Under the pieces are notes generated by a model. The model saw nothing but the letters and a program-made list of their open reading frames with translations. It made no database searches and was not told where the DNA came from. Position numbers and translations under genes: made by a program. This document shows, piece after piece, positions 10,103 through 21,640 of a stretch of DNA of 64,000 bases. Source of the stretch: Zasmidium citrigriseum (taxonomy: Eukaryota > Ascomycota > Dothideomycetes > Mycosphaerellales > Mycosphaerellaceae); contig NHNW01000016.1 of assembly GCA_002786025.1 (NCBI GenBank), positions 62,001 through 126,000 of the forward strand, written 5' to 3'. Every line of letters begins with the position of its first letter. The stretch's first letter is position 1.

Positions 10103-11794
10103 TCATATCGGTGGCAAGGCTGCAGTTTGATTCGTTGACACGGCCACAAATCCCTTCATATCCCTCTGGCTATTCCTTTCCTTCAGCGGAATAAAGTCTC
10201 CGTCATCGCTGTGTCTCGGGCGGGAGTTGACCATGGTGTTAATGCTGATAGCAGTTGCTCCGGAAAGCCCTGTTGATGCACTCTTGCTCGAAGGATTGGA
10301 CCCGGCCGTGGACCCCATGAGCTTCGGCCAGGCGCGACGGAGCAGGCTTCGAATGCCGGGCATACAGGCGCAGATGATGGCAGTGTGCAATTCGATAATT
10401 GTCCACATGCCAGCCTGCTTGTAGTCGTCTGTACTGCTGGTTAGCATGCATACAGGTTCGGGTGGAAAGGGGAAGAAGACGCACGTGTCAGGTTCTCCGA
10501 GTCGCCGAACTTCACTAACATCTGGAGCCGCATGATACTGACGATCGTGACGAAGAATCCGACTCCTGTTTGTCATACCGGTCAGTGAGAAGACCCAGCG
10601 AAGAAAAATTACGAACGTGAGTCCATACCAAACATCAGCATCACCAGCAATTTCTTGCGGAGATTCAGGTCCATTTTCCATAGCACAGGTATGGGCAGTC
10701 CGACCACGATCACATCGAGTAGGATGTTGAGAGCTGCTGCCGCCCACGACTGGGCGTTGATATCATTGCAGGTTCCTGGATACTCCTTGGTCCAGCGGTG
10801 CCATGCCTGGAAAGCGAACATCAGAACTGGAACCTCTGAACAATTTGATGTCGAGCAAAGACTCACCAAGCTCATAGGTCTGCATTGAAGCATAGTGATG
10901 AGCAGAAAGGTAATAAGGTAAGCCACATTGAGCCCGAGCGCTCCGTATACCAACCGACGAAAGTTCTTCGACTGGAAGATGCGAAGATACGTGAACAGCA
11001 TCGAGATTTTGATGACGGGCATAGCCACTACGTACATCATTTCGTCGAAATAGTAGACCTAGGCCAACATCAGCATCCTTCTCGACCTCGTATTCAGAAT
11101 ACACTTACCTTGAGAAGCTGCGTGATGTTGTCAGGATGAATGGTCCATACGTCTCGACCCATGCCAAGTTTGGCCAGATATCCGGAAAGCACAGAGATAG
11201 GAATCATGAGAATCCAGGCGAAAGTGATGGTAGCATCATCCCACCACAGGTCGTTGTCGATGCGAGCGCCCCTTTCGCATGGGAAAGTCACCTTGGAGAG
11301 CATGCGCATCAGGTAGGCTGTAGTGGCAAGTGCAGCTCCGATGTAGGTGCCAGCGGGAACGCTGGACACTTTGCGCACTGGTCTCATACAAAGCGTTTCT
11401 GTGGCATTCTTTGCAGCTGGTCGGGTTTCGTGGTCAGTGGCTGTCAGCAGCGGACGAGCATATTCAACGTACTGAGCTGTTCACGGGGAATACACGACTT
11501 CCTCACACATCCTTCCACGATGGCAGCGTTCGTCTGGTTCTGGCAGCTGGCAGAAAGGTCAAGGTTGCCGAGTGATTGACCAGAGGCAGCGAGGGCTTCT
11601 GCCAAGCATAAAACCTGTAAGTGAGTCAGTAAAGAAGATCCAGCAACCAGAATCCCGGGATGGGAACCCACCGCGCACTGCGGCATCGTCTGCAGCAGCT
11701 GCAAAGCCCGATCCAGTTGGTCTTCTTTGCTGGCATTCTCCTGACTGGCGACCAAAGCCGCAAAGTCCACGAGAAGCACCCAGAAGAGCTTCAT
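10103..11794 (-). CDS. CFEM-domain PTH11-type GPCR-like integral membrane protein
   Basis: Seven exons: 11672-11794, 11473-11614, 11109-11416, 10867-11058, 10629-10806, 10485-10565 and 10103-10428 (449 residues). All six introns are 50-63 bases with canonical ends and phases that agree. A signal peptide (MKLFWVLLVDFAALVAS) leads to a CFEM domain with MPQCAVLCLAEAL, ASCQNQ, GCVRKSCI and ETLCMRP. The first exon junction falls inside the CFEM PxCA..C motif. Seven hydrophobic helices of the rhodopsin-like fungal type follow, then a Ser-rich cytosolic tail. PTH11 in Magnaporthe senses surface cues during infection, and CFEM domains can bind haem. The ligand here is unknown. It diverges from the GMC oxidoreductase across an 860-base spacer. 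Confidence 0.85.
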
Positions 11795-12657
11795 GGCCCC
11801 GACCGAAATACCAGTCCGTCTTGTTTATGCAAAACGGGAAGAATCTTGTCCGAGGAGAGAGCTCCACTCACGCTCAACTATGTACCAGCGAAATGGGATG
11901 TTGCGATTTGCGTAGGCATGTAAAAGAAGACTTTCCTTGGTATTGCTGGTCCAGTGTCAACGCTCTTCTTAGTGGGGCATCCGGCTTCGCGGAAGATCAA
12001 CTAGTTTTACGTGTTCTCGCAGGACCTCAGCCTGAGCTGCGAAGTAGGGTGAATTTTGACGCTCTCAGCCCGGGAAAACGCTCAAGATGGAGAACGAGCT
12101 CGCCAATTGAATTAGTCTTCTCTTTCCTGCTTAAATTGTACATTGAAGGAGATGTTTACGATATCCATCTTCTTGGTGACCTGTGCTGGCAAAATATTGG
12201 TGTTCGCTAGCAATTGTTTTCGTGCGCTGGCACCTCAACTTGTCAAGCCTTGAAGGTCCGTTTTGGAAGCCAACGAATTGTCATTCCAACCAGGTGTGCC
12301 AGTGCCTTTTAGAGACCAACCAGCGTGTTGGCCAAGGAGCTTGTCTCAAAGACCCTCGCGATCTTTCATGAGCCAGACTACCGGACTTGAGGCTAAGAGG
12401 CAACTGTCGGAGGCTATAGGGATGTCCCGAACAATAGCCAGGTAGGCTCACCGTACTTTTATTACTCCACCACACCCTCGTGCCTGGTTGCCCAACTCGT
12501 GTCCGAGTCCGACGATTGAAATGAAGGACGGGGTCTCTTGTGTAGATCATCGCCCAGGGGCAATAGCCCATGCACATCTGTTGGGTAGATTTAATAAAGT
12601 CTTCCTCGTCGTGTCGACATCGCCGAGCCTTTTGTGTCTCAATCACCACTCTTCGAG
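11795..12657. other. Intergenic, divergent promoter region
   Basis: Shared upstream region of the CFEM receptor (minus) and GMC oxidoreductase (plus). Short open frames here have no protein-like composition. No convincing core promoter element or RNA gene was found. Confidence 0.5.
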
Positions 12658-14785
12658 ATGTTTCTGCGATATCTCACAGCGGCTTTGTCCCTGGCACCGC
12701 TGGGGAATGCATTCCCACACTTTCACGGCGACTCAAATCACCCACATCACCCACGCGCAGCGAACACCACCGACTATGAGTATGTGATCGTTGGATCCGG
12801 TCCAGGAGGAGGTCCGCTTGCCGCACGCCTGGCCATCGCAGGACACAAAGTCCTACTCATCGAAGCTGGAGGTGACTTTGGAGACAATGTGAACCAGACC
12901 GTACCAGCTCGAAATCTCCAATCGGCTGAAGACCCCGACATCAAATGGGACTTCTTCGTCACTCATTACAAGGACCTGGAGCGCCAGAAGAAGGATATCA
13001 AGATGGCATATCGTCTCAGCGATGGCAGCTTCTACCATGGACTGTATCCTCCAGAGGGAGCCGAGCCACTTGGAATCCTCTATCCTCGTGCCAGCGCTTT
13101 GGGCGGGTGTGCTGAGCACAACGCTGTTGTTACCACCTACCCTCATAGGAGCGACTGGACTTATCTTCAGACGTTGACCGGCGACGACTCGTGGGCGCCG
13201 GAGAGGATGCGGGAGTACTTCGAGAAGCTTGAGCACATCCAGTATGGAGGTGGTGCCGGCCATGGGTAAGTCTGTAGGGCAGATGCCATCCTTTTGCATG
13301 TCTGAGACGTATACTGACCTTCAGTCAGCAAGGAGGGCTGGTTTCACACCTCACTCACATCGTTGACGCTGGTTGCCGCGGACTTCAAAGTCCTCTCGGT
13401 CGTCCTTTCAGCCGCGTCAGCACTTGGCAAGGTAGGCGTTGGACGTTCGATGTGCATGTCTTCGAGTCGTATGCTAACCGCATGGACAGTCGGACCTCGT
13501 CAGCAGCCTCATCAACACCGTCACTGGCCTTGCCAACATCCTTCTCGTCGATTACAATGCCGACACCGACGAGCGCGACCAGATGCAAGATCTATTCCAG
13601 ATCCCACAAGGCATCGATGCCGACAGCTCCACTCGTAGCACTCCTCGCAAGTTCATCCTGGACACGGCCAACGCTGTCAACGCCGACGGCTCTCGGAAAT
13701 ACGTGCTTGACATTATGCTCAACACCCTCGCAACGAAGGTGCGGTTTGACAACAGCACCAGACCTCGGGCGATCGGTGTCGAGTATCTCCAGGGTAGCCA
13801 ACTCTACGCTGCAAGCGCCAGTCCCACCGATGGAGGAAAGTCGGGATACGTTGCCGCGGGCAAGGAAGTCATCATTGCTGGCGGAGTCTTCAACACGCCA
13901 CAGCTCCTCAAACTGAGTGGCGTTGGGCCTCGAGAAGAGCTCGAGAGATTCGGAATTCCAGTCGTTCACGATTTGCCGGGTGTTGGTAACAACATGCAAG
14001 ATCGTTATGAGATTTCCATTGTCGGACAGGCCGATTCCAAGCTTTCGATCTCCAAGGAATGTACCTTTGGGTATGAGAGTGAGGACCCATGCTTGGACCG
14101 CTGGTATGAGGGTAAAGATCAGTTCGCACGAGGCCCATATGCAACTGGCGGCGTGGCAGTCGGTGTGACTCTGAAGTCATCCGGTGCAAGCGAATCGGAA
14201 GATGCTGATCTGATCGTCATCGGAGCGCCTGGTCTCTTCGCTGGGTACTACCCAGGTTTTGCGTACGATGCCGTCGCCCCAGGTAACATCTGGAGCTGGC
14301 TCGCTCTCAAGGCCCACAGTCACAACAATGCCGGGACAGTCACCCTCCGCTCTGCCGACCCTCGCGACGTCCCACAGATCGACTTCAACTCCTTCGACAC
14401 TGGCAACACGACTAATGGAGGAGATGAGATAGACGTGCAAGCCGGCTACGAAGGCCTCCTGTTCGGACGAGAGGCCTTCGACAAGTTGATCCCCTTGGAC
14501 GGCACCTTCACCGAGATCCAGCCCGGGCGGAACGTGACTGGAGAGGAGGGACTCAAGGATTGGGTGAGAAACAACGCATGGGGTCATCATGCCTGCTGTT
14601 CTGCTCCAATTGGCGCGGATGAGGATCCCATGGCCGTCCTGGACTCCAACTTCCGGGTTCGTGGTGTCGATGGGTTGAGGGTGGTGGATGCTTCGGCGTT
14701 TCCGAAGATCCCAGGCACATTCATCGCAGTGCCAATCTACATGATCAGTGAGAAGGCGGCTGATGTGATCATCAATGGCGACTAG
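12658..14785 (+). CDS. Secreted GMC (glucose-methanol-choline) FAD oxidoreductase
   Basis: Exons 12658-13265, 13329-13431 and 13490-14785 (668 residues; introns of 63 and 58 bases). The ATG at 12658 starts a signal peptide (MFLRYLTAALSLAPLGNA). The FAD-binding ADP fold VGSGPGGGPLAARLAIAGH..LIEAGGD is next. The second GMC signature lies around GGVFNTPQLLKLSGVGP. The C-terminal block WGHHACCSAPIG holds the conserved catalytic His. The second catalytic position, normally His or Asn, appears to be Phe in PGTFIAVPIYMISEKAAD, a variant I recall in some fungal GMC clades. It likely oxidises an alcohol or aryl alcohol extracellularly and yields hydrogen peroxide; the substrate is unknown. The CCAAC..GTTGAC-type branch sites and reading phase support the models. 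Confidence 0.88.
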
Positions 14786-15615
14786 AGTCGGTGGCTTGCA
14801 GTCGAATAGATTTCTGTTCCATGGTTGCGAGCGGAATGGGGTGATTGTAGCACCAGAAAAGCACCTTCAGATCTGGTGTATTAGTATGGGCGCTTGCGTG
14901 ACGTATATCTTACTGTAATCAATCTTGCTTCTCTCATCGATCAATGCATCATCGTGCACAGTCCCGTTCTTGATGAAAATTGATGGTTCCGACGGGTTGT
15001 CGCATTGTATGTTGTTCAGTCAAGGGTGGAAGGAAGGGAAGAGTCAGCTGCTGGTGCCCGAGGGCGCACAGACCCCTTCTGAGTCATCCGAGTAGGTAGC
15101 CTTGTCTCTGCACAGGATCTATCCATTCGAAAGTCTTACGAACATCACCCTTTACATTCACATACTTCTTGCTTACGGAGTAGCATAGTCCATTCACCAC
15201 AAACGAACATTGGTCATATGTAAAAACTCTCCGAAGGTAGCATGCTAAGTTACAAATAAGGGTCTGAAAGCGAAGGATTCGCACAGGACGGGTATTTTTA
15301 AAGCCGTCATTCTATCAGACCCGGATGTCGTCTAGCAAAAATCTTAGCTGACCGAATTCGCGGCCTCGGGGCCGGCAGTGCAGTCTCCGCCGAGAGCATC
15401 CGGCAGACTGATGGATGATGTTGAGAACTGAGCAGAATGGGATTGTGGGGAAGAAGTCGTGTTGGAGCGAAATGCCTCACATAGGTTGAAACGATTGAAG
15501 GATTGTGGGACTGACCAATTCCGGAGAGCTTCATATAAAAGCATGGCCGCCAGCTGCACCTCTTTTGATCCTGTTGGAGTTGCAACTCTTATTCTTCGTC
15601 GACAGAAACGACACG
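14786..15615 (+). other. Intergenic, upstream of the hydrolase gene
   Basis: Contains the 3' flank of the GMC gene and the promoter of the hydrolase. An open frame extends upstream of 15616 to 15505, but the homologous enzyme starts at 15616. No other gene is visible. Confidence 0.5.
15515..15541 (+). promoter_or_regulatory. CCAAT and TATA-like elements of the hydrolase gene
   Basis: A CCAAT at 15515-15519 and ATATAAAAG at 15533-15541 lie 100 and 80 bases before the ATG at 15616, a spacing typical of fungal core promoters. Seen by eye only. Confidence 0.4.
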
Positions 15616-16407
15616 ATGCGAACCAATTCGACCATCACGACCGACAATGATATCACCTGGTACTACGAGCAAGAGGGTTCGGGTCCCGACGTTGTTCTCA
15701 TCCCCGACGGCCTTGGGGAGTGCGGTTTCTTCAGCAAGCCTATGTCACAGATAGCAGCCAGTGGGTTCAGAGTGACGACTTTCGACATGCCCGGCATGTC
15801 ACGATCCTCCAAGGCTCCGGTAGAGACATACACCAAGGTCACGGCGCAGAAGCTAGCTTCGTACGTGATCAACCTCCTCGACCACCTCAAGATCCAGAAG
15901 GCCACATTTTGGGGCTGCAGTTCCGCCGGCTCGACAGTTCTGGTGTTGTGCAAAGACTATGCAGATCGAGTTCGGAACGCCTTTGTCCATGAGGCTCCAA
16001 CGACGCACATCGAATGGTTCGAAGAGCTTTTCAACTTGGACGACGAAGCCATGTCTCAACGTATGGACCAAGTCAACCGTAAAATGCAGAACTTTGGAAA
16101 TAACTGGGACGATCTCGGTCCTGAAGTCCATGCTCGACTTTGGAAGAATTATCCGGTCTGGGTTCGTGGATATCCGAGAACAATTCCTGATTCAACGCCG
16201 ATGGAAGATTTGGACAAGGTGGCGAAGGTGCCGGTTTTCTGGACGGTCGGGAGTGAGACGCGAATGTCATTGTTCTTTGTGAATGTTGTCGGAGCGACGA
16301 AGGCTGGGATTGAGATCAAGCTGCTTCCTGGTGGTCATTTGGTGTATGTCAGTCATCCGGATGAGTTTGCGAAGCATGTGATTGAACAGACGAGGAAGTA
16401 TGTATAG
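15616..16407 (+). CDS. Alpha/beta hydrolase, zearalenone hydrolase (ZHD101)-like lactonase
   Basis: A single-exon protein of 263 residues, one shorter than ZHD101 of Clonostachys rosea. Near-identical stretches run along its length: the N-terminus starting MRT.STI, ITWYYEQEG, VTTFDMPGMSRS, TAQKLASYVI, WVRGYPRTIP and YVSHPD.FAK. The published ZHD101 triad Ser102/Glu126/His242 corresponds to Ser102 in WGCSSAG, Glu126 in VHEAP and His241 in LPGGHLVY. The Trp in PVWVRGYP matches the substrate-contacting Trp183. ZHD101 opens the lactone ring of the mycotoxin zearalenone. A related lactonase activity is likely, but the cap region (about residues 133-165) is diverged and substrate range cannot be read from sequence. 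It sits between a secreted oxidoreductase and a transporter. Confidence 0.88.
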   Translation: MRTNSTITTDNDITWYYEQEGSGPDVVLIPDGLGECGFFSKPMSQIAASGFRVTTFDMPGMSRSSKAPVETYTKVTAQKLASYVINLLDHLKIQKATFWGCSSAGSTVLVLCKDYADRVRNAFVHEAPTTHIEWFEELFNLDDEAMSQRMDQVNRKMQNFGNNWDDLGPEVHARLWKNYPVWVRGYPRTIPDSTPMEDLDKVAKVPVFWTVGSETRMSLFFVNVVGATKAGIEIKLLPGGHLVYVSHPDEFAKHVIEQTRKYV

Positions 16408-16880
16408 CCATGAAATGCAATTAAAATTGCACCTGTAGATGAATGAAGTTTGGCGACTTGCACCGACATACTGATGTCGAAGTCCTCTTGGAATGACAGC
16501 TTTGAAAATTGCATAATCCGTTCAATTCAGCGGCGAGACCGCAACTTATCAAGCCGCCAACACACGCCAATGACATCGCATCGTTCGATTTCCCCACGGG
16601 ATCTCCACATCGAAGGATGCACCCCATAGATACGAAACGCGCCATCTCTGGCTAAACGGCGATTGAAGTTCGCGCCAGTCGACATGGCATCTGGAACGAC
16701 GAATCACGATGACGCTTCGACTTTGAATCCACTTTTTCCCCATTCCTGCGAATCTGTGAGGTCATGGCCAATCTGAAAAGCAACGGCGATGCTGGAAGCA
16801 GCAGCTGTGAAATATACTCGATGAGATACTTGCCGGAGTGACTTGCTGTCCTGCATCAACTTTGCGTATACTTTGACACT
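16408..16880. other. Intergenic
   Basis: No gene, RNA or repeat is supported. It separates the hydrolase and the transporter, both on the plus strand. Confidence 0.5.
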
Positions 16881-18074
16881 ATGGCCGGCCAAGCGAGTTC
16901 GACAGCTCTGGAGAAAGATGAGCGGCATGAGAATATAGAGCAAGCGCCGCATTATCGACACGGCGATTGTACATCTTCCAAACTTGCAGGATCATGATGT
17001 CCGCTGACCATGGACAGATGGCGGGAATCCTCTCGCTCACATACACTCTTATGCCGACTCGGATTCTGCTTCCACAAGGCTGGCTGCGTTTGGAGGAGCG
17101 TTTCAGCCTGGTTTGTACAAACCGCCTAAGAGGAAGTTCGCAAATCCTGTGAGTATAGATTTGAATGCTAGTAAGCGCTGAGTGTGGTAAATGGGATACT
17201 TACAGCTTCAGGTGCCGTTGGGACTGGCTGGCTTTGCGTTGACGACGTTTGTGCTTTCTATGATCAATCTTGGAGCACGAGGTCTGGCCACTCCGAATCT
17301 GGTGCGTAGTATCGATCTTACAGTGAACGATGTACTCATCAATCATAGGTCATTGGACCAGCATATGCCTATGGCGGATTCATTCAGCTCTTGGCTGGCA
17401 TGTGGCAAGCAGGCTTCACACCGAGCAGGGCTAACGACGTTACTGACTTCGGACAGGGACATTGCTCTTGGCAATACCTTTGGAGGCACAGCACTTTCAT
17501 CATATGGCGGATTTTGGATCTCCATCGGGATCATCCTTACACCTGGAGGCTTTGCGATCGAAGACGCCTATGACAATTCTGGTGACTTTTACGCAGCCTT
17601 TGGCGTATATTTGATCGGATGGTTTATCTTCACTTTCTTGGTACGTACATGCAACGGTAGGTGATTACAGCCTTCGATTCTTAGACTGACTGGCTCGAAT
17701 AGCTTTGGATGCTAACATTGAAGTCCACCGTGGCGTTCAACCTTCTCCTGCTCACCGTCTGGATCACCTTCCTCCTCTTGGGCATCTCGTACATGGATGC
17801 ACAGAACAGCCCGGAAGGTATGCCAAACGTTGCGTTGACTAGAGGCGGAGGAGGTACAGGCATTGTGGCAGCATTCTTGGCTTGGTATAACATGTATGCT
17901 GGAATTGCGGATCCGTCGAACAGCCTCTTCATCGTACCTGTCGTACACTGTAAGCTGTAGCGTCTGGTTATCTTACGTATTAGCTGACCAGATAATTTAG
18001 TCCCATGGAGTGAAAAGGGGAGACAGCAGAGGAAGGCGAAGAAAGAAGGAATGAGCGTGGAGGAGCTCGCTTGA
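16881..18074 (+). CDS. GPR1/FUN34/YaaH family acetate/ammonium transporter-like membrane protein
   Basis: Seven exons: 16881-16968, 17018-17148, 17212-17301, 17349-17404, 17457-17640, 17703-17949 and 18001-18074 (289 residues). The family signature is clear: YGGNPLAH, FGGAFQPGLYKPP, KRKFANPVPLGLAGFALTTFVLS, GPAYAYGGFIQLLAG, GNTFGGTALSSYGGFW and PVVHFPWSEKG. Six hydrophobic helices are expected in the plasma membrane. Family members include yeast Ady2/Ato and Aspergillus AcpA, which move acetate; Ato proteins have also been linked to ammonium export. The fourth intron (17405-17456) must use a GC donor (TG|GCAAGC) to keep the family's MW.xxxGNTFG sequence. It could supply or remove small acids near the lactonase and oxidoreductase genes, which is inference. 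Confidence 0.86.
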
Positions 18075-18365
18075 AGTCATCGCCGCATGGCTATTCGAGG
18101 ACTGCTTGGCGATCGAGCCATTCTCAATTATGATGAGAGTCCTTGAGAGATCATTCTCTTGTTGGAGAGCATAGGAAAGGCAGTATCATTGGGGATGGAC
18201 GATCTGTCGCGAATATCGCTTGGACTGATTGTATAATGGGTCTATCGAGCTGGATATATCATAAACGGATACAAATTACATCGATGTTGAATCGAACTGA
18301 AAAGCTCCTCAAAATCACTCATCAAAATCACTCCTCTAACCTACTCCTGAACCTCGTCCCAAGCG

Positions 18366-19403
18366 CTACACGTTCACCTGCTGCCCTTGAATCGGTTGGA
18401 GGGCCCTCACAGAGTTGGTACTAACACTGAGAAGCCTTCGAAGTTGAGATGCGCTTAAAGTCTCACTTCGACCCGCTACAAACCAACGGATCCCTTCAGT
18501 GCAACTAGGTGTAGTTAAAGAACCTCGATACGTCCAGTAGTTGTTGAAGTTGGCCGATGTGAGAATCCTCCCAAAGTTTGGTGAGACGGGAACTCTTGTA
18601 CTGCTTCCCACGGGTGGAAGTTGAGCGCCTTGTTGATCGACCTGACGAAAGACTTGGGCAAAGAAAGGGCTTTCGGCGCCCTGTGTTAAAGTGATGCCCA
18701 TCACCGCGCGAACGTTGCCAGCGCCACCGCCGAAGACGAGGTGGATTTCTGCTCGTGTGAATCGTCCACCTATGGCGTGCTCCGATGTTGGCGTGTGAGT
18801 ATGCCACCTAAGTTCCAATCAGCCCTTTCTCCTTGTTCTCGACGTTCTCATCCTTCTCGGGAAAGCATGATGTTGGTCTTGTTGGCATAGCCTCCGTGAC
18901 TATTGGTCGAGAATGGACTTCTAGAAGGACGTTGCACTCACTGCAGAAGCCTGTACGACCCGCCATCAAAGCGCAGTATCGGAATCACAGTATTCTACGA
19001 GCTCTTAGCATGCAGCGCCCTATTCGTACTCGACAACCTACTTCATTGTCCGGGTGCCATTCCAGTCCATAGCCCCTGTTGAAGATCTCTCCCAGAGTGA
19101 CGGAGCCTGGTAAGTCGATAGTTGGTCGATGAGTGCTTGCGAACTGCCCAGCAGGAAGATTGATTGGTGATTGTTGTCTGCCCGTGCCGCAGGTGGACCA
19201 TTCTTACAGAGTCAGCAGCAGCCTGATAAGGAGTTCCGTCACGTGTGACTCTTTTCCGTACCTTGACATTGCAAAGCCCAATCTCTTCCTTGATTTGTAT
19301 AGTTGTATGTAGGACAGGTGGACTGTCGGCTTTCGAGTAGAAGTGGGCATGATAAGGTCCGGACTGCGAGAAGGCCCACCACAAGGCTGAGGGATTTCAA
19401 CAT
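18366..19403 (-). CDS. Secreted alpha-class carbonic anhydrase
   Basis: Exons 19262-19403, 19042-19202, 18942-18994 and 18366-18807 (265 residues). A signal peptide (MLKSLSLVVGLLAVRTLSC) precedes the domain. WSTCGTGRQQSPINL is the N-terminal alpha-CA block. WHTHTPTSEH and AEIHLVF provide the three zinc-ligand His (about H121, H123, H141). NNYWTYRGSLTTPSCTEGIRW is the hallmark C-terminal block with the substrate-pocket Thr. The last intron is longer (134 bases) than the others. It catalyses CO2 hydration outside the cell, often for pH or bicarbonate supply. Length matches fungal family members. Exon 3 (53 bases) is the least certain, though the joined frame reads smoothly through it. Confidence 0.85.
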
Positions 19404-21640
19404 GGTGATCCCCGGATAACGGGAAAGGTCTCAGCCAATGATAGAGGTCACGACGAATGCACTTAGCTCATGGGAATGCAACATACGGATTTGCACACAG
19501 TCTATATATTGTTCTTTCTTGCTTCCTTTTGGCATGCATCAACGACATGTTCGCTCCATAACCACTGCCAAGTGAGCCCAGGCTCTATCAAGACGATTAG
19601 CAACGTACAACCTACGTCCGATTTGGCAATTACTCCCATCACCTGATGGTTCCCAGGCCAGAAGGAGGTGGTGGTTTGCGAAGTCCGACCAACACCGGTT
19701 TTGGACGATAGAGTCTGTCACGTCAACGAAAACCGATTCCTCAACGCAATTGACGCCTCTTTCGCTTTACATTCAATGAGTCAGAAGGGAAGCGGGAAGG
19801 AATTAGATCACATGCCTTTTTGAGGCTGAAATTGCATCGTTCGAGATGGGGCCTGAGAAATGCCAACAGGCGCATTGTGCTCGCGAAGCCAGCCGTCTTG
19901 CTTGGATCAACATAAGACATGCAATGACTCATTGAGGGCAAAGTGTCTTTGGTGAGATATTCAATACATACCAAAATGGAGCGAAGAGCAGTACTCACCG
20001 AAGGGCATGCTGAAGTCTGTAACATCAGTCGCTTCTGCCCACTGGTCAAAATCCTCTCGCACCAATTTCTCCTGTCTATTCTACCACAAATACGATGACA
20101 CGATATCGGAAAGTTGCCTGCTATCAGGCCGGCGGAATTGATCGGTATGGGCTCCAATGGATGAGGTGTTTACCACACCACTGGCCAAGCCATATCGCCT
20201 CTCATGCAGCCACTTGTTGTACAGCTCGAAGCTCCGCTAAGCCTTCTTGCCAGGTCGGGGCTGAAGAGGCAGACCGGTGAGCATTCTTGGCTGAGGATGG
20301 CGAGGCCGAGCGAGGGCTTTTGGGGGCGAAATCTTCATCCATGGAGCAGACTGGTGTCTTCGGCAACATGTCAATGGTGTTTGTCATATTGAGGGAGTAA
20401 GAGCCTTTACTGGCGCTTCAACTTTCAAGACTTGGATATCCTCGATAGTAGCTCGATGGCCCTCAGACTTATTGACTACAGAACTGTTGAAGATAGTTGA
20501 ATCGCGTCGGAACGACTACCTTATCCCGTACGATCAGATGAAATCTTGTGTCACCCGACTCTGTCCGTCAATTAATTCTTTTGTCCCCATTGTCGTCAAT
20601 CGCACCATGTTCTGCAACCACGGCATGTCCGAGAGACCTCGCCAATAGCTCACTCATGGCAATCGGCCTCCTCTCTTGCATCTTCATTGTCTTACCATAC
20701 CTTACAACCTCTCGAGAACTGTGGTTTCTCTCACAACTTCATCAAGTCATCGTCGACATGGACGTATGTCGCCAATTGCCACGACGTTGAGGCTGGAGAG
20801 CACTTGGCCATTGGCATCTTTGCCAATGCACAGAATGCGGCCAAAGTCCTCCTTGCAACAGCAGAGCTCTTGACACGTAGTATTAATAGTTGAGGCGAAT
20901 TTTTGCAAGTGTTTCAATGCCGGACAGATAGGTGTTGTCATTGCGAACCCGTCAAGGGCGACAGGGAAACATTGGGAGTATTCAAGGCCGGTGCTTTCGT
21001 GGTGTTTCAGCAGATGATGTTGATATAACCTACTCATTCCCAAGACGACTTCTATACTAGACTAGGTGAAAGTACACCAGAGATCCCAAAGGATGATCAA
21101 CGATTCTACCATGATCCTCGAAAGCCCGGCGAGTGATCCGTTGTGTCTGCTCAGGAGAGCTTCTCCCGGTCTCACACATTATGGACCAGCCTTCGTTCAC
21201 CACAATGGGCTATTTGCTACGACGCACTGGCAGAAATACTATTCAACCTCCTTGACGTTCGTTCTGACATTAGCGTGAAACTTTCGGGGCTGGGAATATC
21301 TGCAGAAGCGATCGGACGCACCTTGATTACTGCGGGTGGAAATGGGATCATGAAGTCGCATCGTTCGATATGTTGAGATACGAGAGGTTACATCGGGAAT
21401 AGTCCAATAGTAAACTATGAATATAGCAGCTTTGTCCGCTGGAGATCGCCGTCTAAAGGATTAGCTTAAGGACAAGGCTGCCCCTTCAGAACGATGATTG
21501 CCATCAGCGGAGGACTGAGACACGGCGGCAAGGTATAAGAAACGCTGATGCTGCCTCAGATCTTTTCTTGAACATCTTAAACTCCTTAAATACCTCCCAC
21601 CAACCTTTTTGCATCAGTCGGCACCCAACGAACTTCCAAA
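19404..21640. other. Gene-poor interval of 2.2 kb
   Basis: No intact gene is supported. It contains scattered open frames of up to 138 codons, none with protein-like composition, plus one possible relic described separately at 20747-21043. Base composition is ordinary, so it is not a RIP-mutated repeat. Confidence 0.45.
20747..21043 (-). pseudogene. Possible relic of a CVNH (cyanovirin-N homology) lectin-like gene
   Basis: The minus-strand frame includes CKEDFGRILCIGKDANG followed by QVLSSLNVVAIGD. The order Cys, Leu-x-Cys, acidic-x-NG, SSLN, IGD resembles the first repeat of CVNH domains (L.A.C..xxG.W..SSLNL...IGN). The frame then ends, and the expected second repeat is broken by stops in all frames. 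It could be chance; the overlapping plus-strand frame 20687-20893 is also open. Treated as a weak pseudogene candidate. Confidence 0.25.

Noticed and set aside
15505..15615. Hydrophobic N-terminal extension of the ZHD-like protein
   Set aside because: It overlaps the TATA-like element, and the ATG at 15616 matches the start of ZHD101.
5000..18100. A polyketide or peptide secondary-metabolite cluster
   Set aside because: No PKS, NRPS, terpene synthase or P450 is present; only tailoring-like and transport genes are seen.
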